Below, piece by piece: positions 1 through 55,961 of a stretch of 64,000 nt of DNA. Made by a program: the position numbers and the translations under genes. Positions within the stretch are counted from its first letter, which is position 1. Each line of letters starts with the position of its first letter. Origin of the DNA: Anseranas semipalmata (Eukaryota > Chordata > Aves > Anseriformes > Anseranatidae); the NCBI GenBank assembly GCA_013399115.1, contig VXAA01000089.1:145964-209963 (forward strand), written 5' to 3'. The notes under the pieces are model-generated. The model had not been told where the DNA came from and did not search any database. It saw only the letters and a program-made list of their open reading frames with translations.

Positions 1-418
1 AGCCATTGACTTCAACTCTTTGAGTGTGACCATCCAGCCAATTCCTTATCCACCAAGTGGTCCATCCATCAAATCCATCTCTCTGATTTAGAGACAAGCA
101 TATCATGTGGGACAGTGTCAAATGCATTGCACAAGTCCAGGTAGATGATGTCAGTTGCTCTTCCCCTATCCACCAATGCTGTAACCCCATCGTAGAAGGC
201 CACCAGATTTGTCAGGCATGATCTGCCCTTAGTGAAGCCATGTTGGCTGTCACCAGTCACCTCCTTATTTTCCATGTGCCTTAGCATAGTTTCCAGGAGG
301 ATCTGCTCCATGATCTTGCCAGGCACAGAGGTGAGACTGACTGGCCTGTAGTTTCCCGGGTCTTCCTTTTTCCCCTTTTTAAAAATGGAGGTTATGTTTC
401 CCCTCTTCCAGTCTGTGG
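1..418 (-). mobile_element. CR1 LINE fragment, reverse transcriptase region (runs off the left edge)
   Basis: Read on the minus strand this is the middle of the CR1 ORF2 reverse transcriptase: [55 protein letters not shown] and the region around [14 protein letters not shown] are all diagnostic. The frame is open from about 420 to 69. The 5' truncation lies near 418. The rest of the element continues to the left of position 1. It lies antisense in EMC2 intron 1. The long open frame suggests a moderately young insertion. Confidence 0.93.
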
Positions 419-43130
<42,712 letters not shown>

Positions 43131-43326
43131 GTTGGCACAAAGATGTCCAATATTAAATTTACAGATTCCCTGATCAAACTTTAATGAGCAATGGGTTATG
43201 TTACTCAAATGCTGTTAAAAATTAATTTTGTATTGATTAATATGGCTATCTAAAAGAATGTTGTATGAGAAGTAAAATGCCTATTTATTGCTGCTATGAG
43301 AAATGTGATAAATACCCACTGAAATG

Positions 43327-43332
43327 AATAAA
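43327..43332 (+). promoter_or_regulatory. Proximal poly(A) signal AATAAA
   Basis: A canonical AATAAA hexamer lies 197 nt after the EMC2 stop. No strong GT-rich downstream element follows closely, so it may be minor or unused. Confidence 0.35.
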
Positions 43333-43431
43333 TTACCATGGAAGACAGCACAAAGAAGTGCAATAAGTTGCACATCAGTCTCGTCCGATTTTTGTATATA
43401 AAGTACCTGCTTTTAAGCCATACTTTGTAGA

Positions 43432-43437
43432 AATAAA
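43432..43437 (+). promoter_or_regulatory. Main poly(A) signal AATAAA of EMC2
   Basis: A canonical AATAAA sits in ttgtagaaataaacttg, followed about 25-35 nt later by the T/G-rich stretch gtgatttattggattg. The position 300 nt after the stop suits the short EMC2 3'UTR. Confidence 0.65.
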
Positions 43438-46400
43438 CTTGTTAAATGACTAAAAAATTACAGTGATTTATTGGATTGCAATGGAAGTTACGAATTTATA
43501 TATGAAGATTAATAACATATGTTAGAAGTTTTTATCTTATTTGAATATTTAAGAGTTAAAGCAAGCTACAGATGTACACTTTCTGGTGACTATTTACCAT
43601 GCAACAAGAAGAGATTATCAGGCACGAATATGCTTTATTAGAGGAAAAAGTTAACGATTTTATTAATAAATTGGTATCTGGTATTGTAGTAATGGAGAAA
43701 ACTTTTTTGTATACTTTACTTCAGAAGGTCTCTGGTACTGGCCTAAGGCCAAAGACATTTATCTCTGTGGCTTTGCGGGCAAATGCTTCCATGTCCACTT
43801 AGTTCTCCAATCAGTATATGCATATGCACTTTTTTTACTCCTTCTGTGTGTCCTTTGTTGTACATATGTTCCACATCATGAATTTGAAAACCATCTGAAT
43901 GCAGGGCTGCATGCTGGTCTGTACTGATTTTGTACCTGCAGTGTGGCTGCCCCCTCACTCTGGTGTACACTGTGGTATATGAGCTTCTCTGCGGTAACCG
44001 AGCCTCACAGCACTGTAAGGATGAGGCAGTTTGTTCTACTGCCTTGTACATACAGGTGGATGCAAGTATTTTTACAGCCATTAGCATGAAGGATCTGGTG
44101 CACTGTAAATCTGTGTCATGTTTGTCTTTTAGGAGCTTGCTTATTTACTCAGATAACTAGCCAACTACCCTAATGCATGGATTTTGCAGTTCAAATCATT
44201 TTGGCTGGTGTTCATATGTACGCTGTGACAGTTCAGTTGCACAGCTATTGTTTCACTTATCACCGCTTCAGTCAGATTACGTGACAACAACATATCCTTG
44301 ACAAATTCTAATAAAAATGTTGTGGTGTCATTTTCGTGATTGTTGTCACCACCCAAGCTGATGGGGTTTCAAATTTTATACTGCCTGCTCTGAGTAGAAC
44401 CTAAAGGTCATTGTTATGACCTTGGACTTGATGTAATAAAGCTGAGTTCTTGCTTAAAAACAAAGCAGCAACAAAAACTTCTCCTGTGGGTTCAAAGCTT
44501 GAAAATATGTATAATTGTTTGTTGCACGAATCCGTGTCTTTAGGAAACGTAAGATCTCATTCCCGTTATCCATGAAATACGTTGTTATGAGCAGTGAATA
44601 CGATGGTGTGACAGGATGGGTGCTATGCCATGAGTAGATTGTATGTAGAATCTTAAATTAACTCAATTCAGTACTATTGAAATATAAAACTGCTAATACT
44701 GCATAATACTGTATTAAATTACCCAGTTCTAACTGGGGGAAATGGTGCAGATCCTTTTATAACATTAATTCACTAACTGACTTGAAAACAGTGTTTACAG
44801 ATAGATTATGTATATTTCAAGTAGAAATATACAAGTAAATCTCATAGGTGACTCTATGTATTTCTGTTCAGATTTATAGTCTTTTGTTGTATGAGTGTGC
44901 CATCTAGAGTTTTAAACCCTCATTGGTCTTGTTTTTATTTTACCTACATCTCCAATAACTTGGTTGCATTCTAAAATTAAAAATGGCGGGAAGATGTACT
45001 GCAGACTAAAATTACTTGGACTAAAGAACAGTTCAGTAATCAGAATTCATTCTGTACAGTGGGATTTTGCTTCATATACCCTTCCTAAATGTAAATCTAT
45101 CTGCAGTGTTTTTTATTGAAAGCAGTACTCTAGATACTGTAGCACAAAGAAGCTTGAGTAGGTTGATCTTTTGAGTTTGTAATACAGTAGAAGTTGCATA
45201 GTGTAAAGCTTCATCTTGTTGAAAATTACCATGTTGATTTGTAGAAACCTATTTGTGCTGTTTGAGTATTTTACTGTGTGGAATTTGTAATAATGAACAG
45301 CTCACCTATATTTAGACAGTTATACAATGAATTTGAGTTATGCAGCTGAGGTGTATATTTTAACTCCAAGGTATTAAAAAAAAATGGCAGAGCAGAATTA
45401 ATCTGTGCTGCTGAAAAGTCATATATAATGATATAATATAATTCAGAGAGAACCTATAAAAAGGAATTTAAGCATGAGACTTGGGCATATAGTATATCGG
45501 TTTCTCTGTAAATAAGTCTATGTGTTGTTTTCAGTGATTTGGTGACAAATGTCATCTTGTTGGCTGCTTAGAACCTTCTAGTTTTCACAGCTGCTTAGCA
45601 TCCTTTTGAAACTGCTTCTTAGCACTCTGTTTTGTGCTTGTATTTTGGCATAATTCCCACGTAGTAAGGCTTACAAATTGACCTGGCAAATATTTCTGAC
45701 AGATCTGTATTTACTTCAAAGATAAAGTAAATTACTCTTATGGAAATGCTTGGGCAGTCTTTGATACAACTATTGAATTGCAACAATGGGAATTCATTTT
45801 TTTTTTTTCTGTATTCAAATGAAAAAAAACTGAATTCCTGTGTCTGCAGGGGAAGTAACTGTGTGAAATGCCCTGCAATCTCAGCAAGCAAAGGGTGTGG
45901 AAGAGAAGCTCTGATAGAATGTGATCTTTATAAAACTCATTTTCCAGTTCTAGTAAATGATTTTATAATCCGTTGCTGACTCTGTCTTGCGTTAAAGAAT
46001 ATGTTTTCAAAGAATGGGTTACTTAGTTAACAAATGAACTTGATTATGTTCTGTATTGTACTCTTGACAGCGACAAATGCTGCGTAAAAAAAATTACCAA
46101 GCATGCATTCTCCTCTTTGCAATATGTGCTTTCATATTGTTTCAGTTGACAGAAAAAAATTGAGGCCTTCGCAATGCCGAAAGTGTAGCAATAACTTGTG
46201 TCTATATTTTGTGCTTTAATAACAGGCTTGATATGGAGGGCTTGGTGTTACCTGTTGAAGTAAAGGTCATTGAAGAGCCAGCAAAACCTGTGATTCTGCC
46301 CTTGTAACACAAGTTACTGATGACTTTTAAAAAACCCTTTGTCCAAATGTTATACAATGCATATTCTCTAGTCGCAAAAAGTACATCTTGTTTAGAATAT

Positions 46401-47179
46401 ATCCCTAAATCTCTTCAGTTCAGTGCCCAGAATATCTTGCAGTTGCTATTGGAAACTCTGTTATTAGTCAACGGAGGACTTCCTCTTGGCAGCGTTGTAT
46501 TTGTGATGGCATCCATGTTTGCTAGTCATTGCATTTACAGTGGAACTTGTATTGCAGCCAGCTTTAGAAGGGAGGGGAAAAGGAAAGCAAATTAAACTTG
46601 ACTTACTGGCACGAATTTGTTAGCTTCTTGTTACTTGCACCCTCATCTTCCAAGAACACCAACTGTAGCTGTAGTCAGGTTTGCAATAATAATTCTTCTT
46701 CTTGTAACTCAAGAGCTTCCATATATTCAGCTGTAAAACCAACACTCCATTAAAATCTAAAACATACAGATTTCAGTTAAACAGTGCTATGCAACGTGCA
46801 TTCACCCTGAGACTTGGGGACAGGACAGTTCTCCCACCCTCACTCAAGTTGGTATTGGAGTGGGGGAGCATTAGAACAGTTCTTTAATGTTGGGGCTGTT
46901 TCCTCTGGAAAACTACTACTACTTAAGCAGTGTTTCAAGATGTATTACTGCTCTCATTGCTCAGTGCTTGAATATAATTTTAGTACTAACAATTGTTTAA
47001 TTACAGTTATTTGAGTCTTTGTGGAGAATAAAGTACTTGAAATTAGTCCTTAGTCTTATCTGGAATGACTCTGCATGCTTAGAGATTTGTATCTTCTTGG
47101 TAGGCACCAGATGGAAGTTGGATTTAACCCAGAAACAAGTTTCAGAAATAGACAGACAGTAATCTACCTGCCTCTTAAA

Positions 47180-47213
47180 GAACAAACAAACAAACAAACA
47201 AGCAAACAAAAAA
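47180..47213. repeat. (CAAA)n microsatellite
   Basis: Seven CAAA-type units with one GCAA interruption, ending in a short poly-A. Confidence 0.9.
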
Positions 47214-50200
47214 GCACCTCTGGTAAAGTGTTGTTTTTCTGATGCTGAATGTGAACCTTTATCAGTACACTTCATAGGTAAATTTATTTTGTTCTGGGAT
47301 GACAAAGTCCTCCCTTCTGTATAAAGTAGTGCAGTCCTTTAAATGCCTGCCTAGAATGCAGAATGGCTAGAGAGCAGTGCAAAGGCCTGTTCAATCCATG
47401 TGCCATAGTAAGACTTTGTATGGCAAGTCTCAAGGAGATGCCATTCATCTACACTTAGGATCCCCCAAGTGAGCACTCCTGGTGTGCAGGCACCGTGTCA
47501 ACTGAAAAGGGCTGAATAAGACTGGTCCAGCACGGCACAGAGTCTGCAGAGTGGCCAGAGCCCTAGCTGGTGAATCTCCACCCCATCTTTGCACATTGGC
47601 ATGAATCTGCCTGCAGGATTCTGCCCTACTATCCTTTGCACATCACTTTTCTCCCCCTTAGCAGGATTCTTGCAGAAGATTTATGCAGATGTACAACCCT
47701 ACCAGTTTCACTGGTGCTAGGTGCAGAATCCTGAGGGTATTGATGGATCGGTTTGCTGGTTTGATCCTGGATCTGTGAAGATTTTGCACTTTCTTAACTT
47801 CAGTGCACTCAGTTACTAGTGCACACCTAAAGGTCAGAGCGTAGCCTTTTGCCTTGGACTGAAAGGGCATCAGACAACAGACCTGTCCTATTAAACATCT
47901 GCAGTCCGCCTCGTTCGTTGTGGGTGTTTGACAAAGAGTGTAAGAGAGTGGATTTTATCATGCTGAAGGATGTGCACAATGTATAGAAAGATCTGTTATT
48001 TGTGGCGTTCTCGCAATCACTGGGCCATCTTTTATTGTGAAAGAGCAAGGAGTGAAAAACTTAGTGAAAACATTTCCAGATGGGAGGCCCTTTGTCCAAG
48101 GTCAACGGGATGGCTGAAGGGCTGAAGGGCCACCTTTCAGCTTGTGCGAGTCAGCATAGGTCCAGCAGTTATGTTCCCCGTAGAAGATCCCAAAGTATGG
48201 TGCATTCTTGCATTGCATAAACAATGAGAGGTATAGGGCTATATTTAAAAAAAAAAAAAAATCCTGAAAAAAATATTTTTTTCTTCAGCCATATGTATTT
48301 TAACTTTTCAATATGACCTTGTTGATGTTAGGGTTCGTCATGCAATTTGGCTAGCATGGAGTCATCTGCCTCAGGGCTGCCAGTGGAGAAAGACACATTT
48401 AGAGCGAGTGCTCCCTTGGGAAGAGTTATTGATGGGCTTCCATCATTACAGGTCATGACCTATTTGCATTGGCAATAGAAACACTACTTGCCCCATAGAC
48501 AGTACTTGCTTAAATAAGATTCCTTCTAAGATTAAGGCCAATTTTCCCCAAAGAATGAAGGATCTTTTCTCAAATTTATACTTTTTTTTTTTCTGTAGCA
48601 AGCTTTTAGGTTTTGGACATGGTGTTTGGAAGTGAAATTTTAAACCAGGCAGATGTAGTCCTCCAGGGAGGAGAGACTGCAAAAATCAACACTGAAACAG
48701 TTTTGAAAAAGTGAGCAGCAAGTAAAATTAACCATTACTTGTGTTTATTTAGGTAATTGAGCTTGACACAGTGGTGTGTCTGACAAGGTGGTTTGTGTTT
48801 TTTATTCCATTAAATACAGATACGACACTCAAAGCTGTCACTGGCCGTCTGAGACAGTTTGTTTCAGTTTAGATTTTGGAAATCAGTAAATGTGGATAGA
48901 TCATGATGTGGGCAGCAGCATAAGAAAACTACCCAGTAGGACAGCATCCCTTTCCCTGGGCATCTATTGCAGTTTGTTTTGTTTCTTAGAATCAAGAATG
49001 AAAAACATGCAAAAATATTAATGGGTCTATTGAAAGTCAGTAGATGCTGTATCCTTTTTAATTCTGTAATGTTATTTCTTTACATTTTTTTCTTTGAACA
49101 ATTATGGGCTGTTTGGGCATTACTTGTAAGCAAGCTTTATTGTAAGCTGGAAACTTGAAAGGTTCAGAAAGAGAATGAAAATTCTGAAAATAATGTAAAT
49201 ACCTTGGTCTGGCTGACTGAAATTGAGATGAATTGTATATAAAATGAATACAGAATTTCTGTTTTGAACATACCAAGAACATTTAGTGAATTGTAACAAT
49301 ATTGTAATTGTAGCCATGCCAAGCTTTTTGATCAAAACTTCCCAGAAATGTGATGTCTGTATAGAGCCAAAAACTCTAATAAGCTTTTAAGTAAACTTTG
49401 ATTTAGTTAAGTGTAGGCACCACCCAGACCGAGGAAGGAACCTTTGCTAATACAGACATTTTACTCCTCTTGGGAAGCTCCCACATTCAAGTAATTTTGA
49501 GCCTGATTAGCCATATGAAAGAAATGGCTACACCTATCATCAGAGTAGTTTCAAGGAACATCAAGGCTTTTCCATACACAAACCATCTTCTGAGTACAGC
49601 AGAGATGTAGATGTTGACATCTGGGAGCAAACTTAGAGAGCAAATCGATGTGCCATCACATTGGGAGAGAAATGGATGAAGAAGTCTAGCAAGAGATTTA
49701 TGTCTGTTTTTCCTCAGGCCCCTTTTTATAAAGTCTGCTGGAGAAAAAGCCCTCTGTAAAGAAAGTTCATTTAGGTTGGCTGGTATCTGTGTTTCAGCTA
49801 TTTAACTACTTAACAGAAAGTGAATTTTGACAGGTGCCAGTCTAACAGGCTGGTGAGTGGCTGATGTTAGTGCAGGATCAGTATCTCACGTGGGTTCCAA
49901 GCTGAGAGCACCTCTGCCATCTGCACCGAGGTGGTGGGGCTTGTCACCCAGCTGGAACATCTGCCTTTGGGACAAGAGCAAACTTCTGCATGCCCTTTCA
50001 ATGCCTAATTGTAATATGCAATTTTCTGAATGCCTTTATAATACGGGTAGTGTTTTTTAAAAAATTCCAGTGATTTGCCAGTTCAGAGAGGATCAGTGAT
50101 CTGATTTATACCCTCCAGCTCTAGCCAGTATACATACAAATATTTTATTTTATTTTTTTAATGAGCTCTGAGGCCCTATTTCTGAGTTGCTATTTAGGCA

Positions 50201-52563
50201 ACAAAGTAAGGGATTGAATTCTTCAAGTCATCAGCTTCCATTTGGCCTTGCTGGCACTTTTTTGATTCCAATTTTTTTTTTGCAAATCAGACCACATATT
50301 TAAGTGCTTAAGTGCCTAGACATGGATTTGATTCTTAAATTTAGACACCAACTTTTTTTTAAATCTTTCATTTGCAAGACTCTTAAATGGAAGCAGAATG
50401 GATAGTTGTCCAAATGTCCCTGGCTGTGTATTTGTAAGCCATTGAAAAATACCTTTTCATATATGGCCATCTATGTGTCAAATCATAGGAAGAAAGCAAC
50501 AGATGTATTTGGTGATTAATGCAGTAAGAATAACATTTTGAACCAAATTAATGCAAGGACAGCTGCAGAGACTGGAAATGGTAGAAGTTAGTGAGGTAAA
50601 AGGTCTACTTGAAATATAGAAGATATAAAATGCAGTGCTGTGCTGGTCTCTGGAGCTGTGTGGTCATTTCTTCATGCTCCGTTCATTCCTGCAGCCTCTT
50701 TCCTGTTACCTCCTACCAGTTACATCTTTTGCTGTGGTTCTTTGGGGCAGGGTTTCTGTCCTTATGCTGTGGCTATCCATGACATGCACAAGAACTGAGA
50801 GATGACATCTAGCCACTCCAGGGTGATTGATGTTTTGTTCTGTTGTTTTGTCCCATTTCCTTTTCAGTGGTGGGTGAGGACTGCGGGCGTGTTCTTTGGC
50901 AGTGAACAAAAAATATCAGAAGGCTGCCAGATGTTGGTTATCTTCACCTACTTCAAGTAAACAAAACAGCAGGGCAGAAGGCATCAGGAGGATATCTGTC
51001 TGCCATCAGGTCCCAAGTGAGCTGCAGAAAGTGGTGGAGCTAACTCTTCGGTTTCACCACGGGGTTGGAAGGGAGGGAGCAGATAGTCTCACTTCAAACT
51101 CTCTGAATAAAGAAGACTATTTAAATGGGAAATGATATTATTGAGGACTGGCCAGAATGCAAGAATTTTGTTTTACAATAAAATTGAGGTTTGACATGTT
51201 TTTGTTCCACGTCAGAAAAAAAGCAGAAACTTTTTCATTGCTAAAAAAGCCATACCCACAAGGTTGAAATCCACACTGGATTACCAGTAACCTAATGACT
51301 GACTCATTTCCCTGGGCTGTAGGAGATCAAGATTTAAGGTTAGTTGTCTACCTGATTAAGAGAGAGACTTTGAACTGGAATTTCTCTTATTCCCGGCAAG
51401 TGACCTAACCATCATGTTGCTGAGTCAGTCTCTGGCCCACTGATGGTTGGAAAAATGGAAGAGCTCAATAGGAGAGATTGGCCAATTAGCTTTGATAGGT
51501 TGGGTTTCTCTCTTGCAAAAATTCTCTAAAACAAACTCTCTCCTGAGAAAGCTTCAGTGAAACAAATGTTTTTTTTGTGAAAAGCATGTGGCTTTCATGG
51601 GTCCTAATGACTACACTATTAAATTGTGACCTTTCACAACCAGACTTTATGGACTTCATAATTTATTTAATGTACCGTGGCTCTGCAGTGTTGAAAACAA
51701 TCAAGTAATTTACATCTTTTTTGCTAACAAATCTGGAACTTTACAGAGAATGGAAAAATGAGAAATCTTCTGTCTGTGCCTGCTCCCTTTCTTTGCTTGC
51801 GAATGCACTTTGTGTTGTATGGATGTGAATGGGTCTGCTGAGCTTTGAGGCAGCTCAGGACAGCAGGGACAGCTGGAGGCTGCCTGGGATATAAGATTTT
51901 ATGGAGATTTGCCTGTGTCTGAAAAGGCAGAGGTGGACTGTTTTATCCTGAGCAGCCTGCCTGCCTTCTCTCTGCACAGCTTTCTATTCCTGCAGTAGCT
52001 GGAGAGAAGGGTCAGGGTTTGTGTGTGGCTTTGGGCAGCTCTGGTTCCTATACCCTTTCCCCTTCTTTTTAGCTCACTGTAAGAGCAGCACCCAGCCGCT
52101 GGTCCTGGCCATCTCATCTTCTCCCTCTCTGGAGGAAGAGGCATCTCCTGAATGTGTCTCAGGAGAGGAGAATGAGGAGAAGCCGTACTTCTTCTGTCAG
52201 AGTAGACTCAAGGTGGAGGCAGGAGGCTGCTTTGGGAGTGGTGGCTGTTAAGGGGAAGCTCTTGAACAACTGATCCTGTCCTAAAGATCGAGTAAAGGAG
52301 AAGATAGCCCCAAATGAAAATCTGAGAGATACTGGGACGCTGAGCTACCTACAGGGACCAAATTCAGCCTGGGATCCTCAAGCGCAGATAGACCAGGTGA
52401 AGAAACTCCTTGCTGTCTCTGCAGAGCGTGGATCCTGGTTTTTATCCACTGATGGTTACCCAGGAAAGCTGTTATACATGTAGACATTAGCAGGGGCAGG
52501 CTTCAGCTCAGGTAATGGCCATGGCAAAGAGAGAAGCCAGGAAATATATTGGCTTGGCAGAGA

Positions 52564-52611
52564 TTTCTTTCTTTCCTTCTTCTTCTTCTTCACTTTTTTT
52601 TTTTTTTTTTT
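52564..52611. repeat. Pyrimidine tract (TTTC)n-(TTC)n-poly-T
   Basis: Nearly pure pyrimidine stretch of 48 bases with TTTC, then CTT units, then a T-run of 18. Confidence 0.9.
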
Positions 52612-53279
52612 AAACAAAGATTGCAGAAAGAGAAAAAAATCAAGAAATAGTGCTTCTGGTAATTTTAAATGAAGTTCTCTGTTGTGTAAGTAGTATATAG
52701 AAAATTACTTCTACGGCGTGTAGAGGAAGAGAAAGGTGAAAAGAAGTCCTTGCTTCTGTACGAATCAGTAGGAGCTGGAGAGATAGGCCAACCTTGTAAG
52801 TCTTACTTCTCTTGGTAGTTTGAAAGAAGAAGAAACATTGCTTAGGCACTTTGCATTTCTTCCATAGAGAGCTTAATATATCAGTAAACTAGTGCAGTGA
52901 TAGCTTGAATAAACTGAATTATATTTCAGGCATATGGATGCATCTTCATATTTTTACAATCAATTAACTTGGCACGTTGCCTCTAGTATTGTCACTTGGC
53001 TCAGAGGGCAAAGGCATGTAGCTTGTGCTGGTAAGGAAGATGCCATTTCGGTAATGACAGGTCTTTTTTTAAAAAAAAAAAAGATGTTGGTTTCTCTTAC
53101 CTGCTTGAGGTTGGTGGTTTTTTTTTTTAAATATGATTTTATCTGGGTTGAGTTGATAGGTTTCCTTATTATGCCTATCCTTCCGTAAAAGATACCTGTA
53201 AATGCTGTTTTTTGTGATATTAGTAAGGTGTCTTACCTCCTGAGTCATTCAGCTTGTGAGGTTATGATCCCCCCCCCCC

Positions 53280-53357
53280 NNNNNNNNNNNNNNNNNNNNN
53301 NNNNNNNNNNNNNNNNNNNNNNNNNNNNNNNNNNNNNNNNNNNNNNNNNNNNNNNNN
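53280..53357. other. Assembly gap of 78 N flanked by poly-C
   Basis: Seventy-eight N bases are flanked by 11 C on the left (53269-53279) and 9 C on the right (53358-53366). The true sequence is probably a long G/C homopolymer or G-quadruplex-forming repeat that sequencing failed to cross; the real length is unknown. Confidence 0.98.
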
Positions 53358-53366
53358 CCCCCCCCC

Positions 53367-55449
53367 GCCTTCAATAGTTTAAAATCTTTCTGATTAAATC
53401 TGTATGCAGAAAACATGTAAGTTTGCTGGAAATGATCTTTCATGAATTATTTTTCCCCTTGCTAGTATGTGGGAGATGGTATCATTTGTGATTAGCAAGA
53501 AGAAGAAGAAGCCAGCCACTTTGTGAGTTATGTTGTTGACTTAGCTTTGCAACTGAAAGCAATTCGGTAACCTAGGCTTTTTCTGCTTCAGATTTCTCAA
53601 AAGTAGAATAGGATCAATGGAACCTGTTGTGCACAAAAAGTCCCTGGTTGTAGGTGTTGCCATGAAATTAATACAGCACTTACCAGTTTTATCCTGCTTA
53701 ACATCATAAATATTGTATTACCAGTTGGCTGACCAACCAGCTACATGTGTCTGGGGAAAGAAGTAATTTCTGTGTCCAGCCACTTCGCACAGGTAACAAG
53801 AAATTTATGTCATGTGCGTCACCGCAGTCAGTGCTTAGGGTGACAGGAAAGTGTAGGGTAAGTTTGGCAGAATTCATGTACATTTTATACAGACTCCAGC
53901 CAAACTGAATTCTGTGCATTTGTTAATAATAATAGTGAAAAAAAGTTTTTTAATATTTGAGGTGGTTATTTTTTTTGCTCAAATTAAACTTTATTGTGAA
54001 TAGTTGATGGGTATAAGTTAGCATGTCTTACTAACCTAGAACTTTCATTACTTATTCATGGTTTATTTTCTATACACGTCAAGATCTTTTGATCCTGTAG
54101 TCTTAATTGAGTTTATAAAGAATAATCTGCCATCTAGATTAAGAAATGTCATGGAAATACATTGTATGCAGAATTTTTTAAAGGATCAACTGCAAAATGA
54201 TAGATCATGCAGTAAAAGATTTTGGAATAAAGTATACAAAGTGCTTGAAGGAAAAGGGAGAAGTGCTTCTGAATATTTGAGGGGTCACAGCTAGTCCTGA
54301 GTTGGATCATTCTGTATATTGGGAGTCAGATTCAGCTCTGATTCAGCTCAGCAGGAGTTTTTATTTTGATCTAGATGTGAATTTGGTTTTGTGAGTTTTA
54401 GGGCAATGATTATACTCCCTTAAAATACTGATTTGTATTTTATAAATCCATTTTAGGCCATTTTCAATTATAACCATAATTTTCTATATGTTCAAAGTGC
54501 CGTATTGTCAAGTACCTTGCAATGAATCAGACATACAACAATTCAAGTGTTCAAAGTACATGAGAAAATAAGAAACTGATTTAAAATTTTCTCTTATTTT
54601 TAAACTATTTTTTCATCTTAAGTCTGAAAAATAAGCAACTGATTTTTTTTAATTATCATTAGGCAGCTCTGGTATAATTTATGTTAAGAGGTTTTGGCCT
54701 GTTTATGTGTGCTGGAATTTGCCAAAATTAGTAATGCGATATTCCATCTTTAGCAAGCCTATAGAGCAATAAATAATGACACATGACTGTATGTGAGTGT
54801 TGTTAGTTTAATTTTTTTGTGTGTGTGGTGTTCATGAAATGCAACGATCTTCCAACCCAAATTCTGCAGTATTAGGCAGCAAGTTGTACTCTGAACTAAA
54901 CCAGATGCTGATCAGCTCTGTTCCTATTATCGACTTGGGGCAGAGATGGTAACCAGACCTTATTTGCAATGTTAACATTTGGAACAGATTAACAGCAGTT
55001 AGGCTGAAATGAGAAACCTCCACTTCACTGAAAAGGTTCAAAACATGTAATGCTGTAAAAATCAGGACGTCTGTAGTATGTTAGATAGGAATAAATAAGT
55101 TAACTGTAGGCCACACTTTCTCCTTGCAGGATGTGTTGTTTCCAGTTTATGAGTGGCTCTTTTAAAGGACATGTTTATGGGGTATAGTGAGATTTAAGTC
55201 CTGATAAACCATCTACTAGTATATCAGAACTTGCTGTGTTTGCTCACTGTGAGATAGCCTTCCCTAGAGCTGAGCTGTACGGGAATTTTCAGCCCTGGGG
55301 ACGAATCCCCCATGAACTTGTGAAGCTCTGAGACCCAAGATGCTTTTGAATGCCAGCTTTTTGCCACCTTCAGAAGTGAAACCAGTGAGGCGCATGACCC
55401 AGAGATGCCCAGTGGAGTATGTGGAACGTGTAGTGGCCCATACCTTAAG
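53367..55449. other. Intergenic DNA, no gene seen
   Basis: AT-rich sequence between the gap and the CR1. It includes a short (AAG)n run near 53498 and an open frame of 78 codons at 54058-54294 with no recognisable domain. Around 54325-54360 'agtcagattcagctctgattcagc' could be an ancient LINE-tail remnant, but this is weak. Confidence 0.6.
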
Positions 55450-55961
55450 TCCTGTGCTCAGTGTTGGGCCCCTCACTACAGGAAGGACATCGAGGTGCTG
55501 GAGCGGGTCCAAAGAAGGGCAACGAAGCTGGTGAGGGGTCTGGAGAACAAGTCCTATGAGGAGCGGCTGAGGGAGCTGGGGTTGTTTAGCCTGGAGAAGA
55601 GGAGGCTCAGGGGCGACCTTATCGCTCTCTACAGGTACCTTAAAGGAGGCTGTAGCGAGGTGGGGATTGGTCTCTTCTCCCACGCGCCAGGTGATAGGAC
55701 GAGGGCGAATGGGCTAAAGTTGCACCAGGGGAGGTTTAGGTTGGATATTAGGAAAAATTTCTTTACTGAAAGGGTTGTTAGGCATTGGAACAGGCTGCCC
55801 AGGGAAGTGGTTGAGTCACCATCCCTGGAGGTATTTAAAAGACGTATAAATGTAGAGCTTAGTGATATGGTTTAGTGGAGGACTTGGTAGTGTTAGGTCA
55901 TAGGTTGGACTAGGTGACCTTGGAGGTCTTTTCCAACCTAAATGGTTCTGTGATTCTGTGA
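55450..55961 (+). mobile_element. Relatively young CR1 LINE 3' end
   Basis: Plus-strand CR1 with the ORF2 C-terminus in one open frame to the natural stop at 55873-55875. Diagnostic segments are [73 protein letters not shown] and [17 protein letters not shown]. It ends with the CR1 terminal repeat ttctgtgattctgtg at about 55946-55960. It is 5'-truncated (about 0.5 kb of 4.5 kb) and cannot move by itself. The absence of frame breaks makes it the best preserved CR1 in the window. The minus-strand open frame across it is a shadow. Confidence 0.95.

Larger units (their letters stand above)
43131..43455 (+). other. EMC2: EMC2 3' untranslated region
   Basis: About 325 nt of AT-rich sequence runs from the stop codon to the likely cleavage site some 15-20 nt beyond the AATAAA at 43432. 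The exact cleavage base cannot be read from sequence alone. A proximal AATAAA at 43327 could give a shorter UTR. Confidence 0.7.
43461..53279. other. Intergenic DNA downstream of EMC2
   Basis: About 9.8 kb without a convincing gene. Open frames stay below about 115 codons and match nothing I recognise. There are scattered AATAAA hexamers (for example 44435), a (CAAA)n tract at 47180-47213, a pyrimidine tract at 52564-52611 and a T7A12 stretch near 53064. Family knowledge places TMEM74 far downstream of EMC2 in vertebrates, so a gene-poor stretch is expected. Confidence 0.7.

Noticed and set aside
47180..47213. Regularly spaced short repeats as a CRISPR-like array
   Set aside because: It is a simple CAAA microsatellite without spacers, and the genome is a vertebrate's.
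54058..54294. 78-codon plus-strand open frame
   Set aside because: Length is within chance for AT-rich DNA and there is no recognisable motif.
55264..55683. 139-codon minus-strand open frame
   Set aside because: Antisense shadow of the plus-strand CR1 ORF2.
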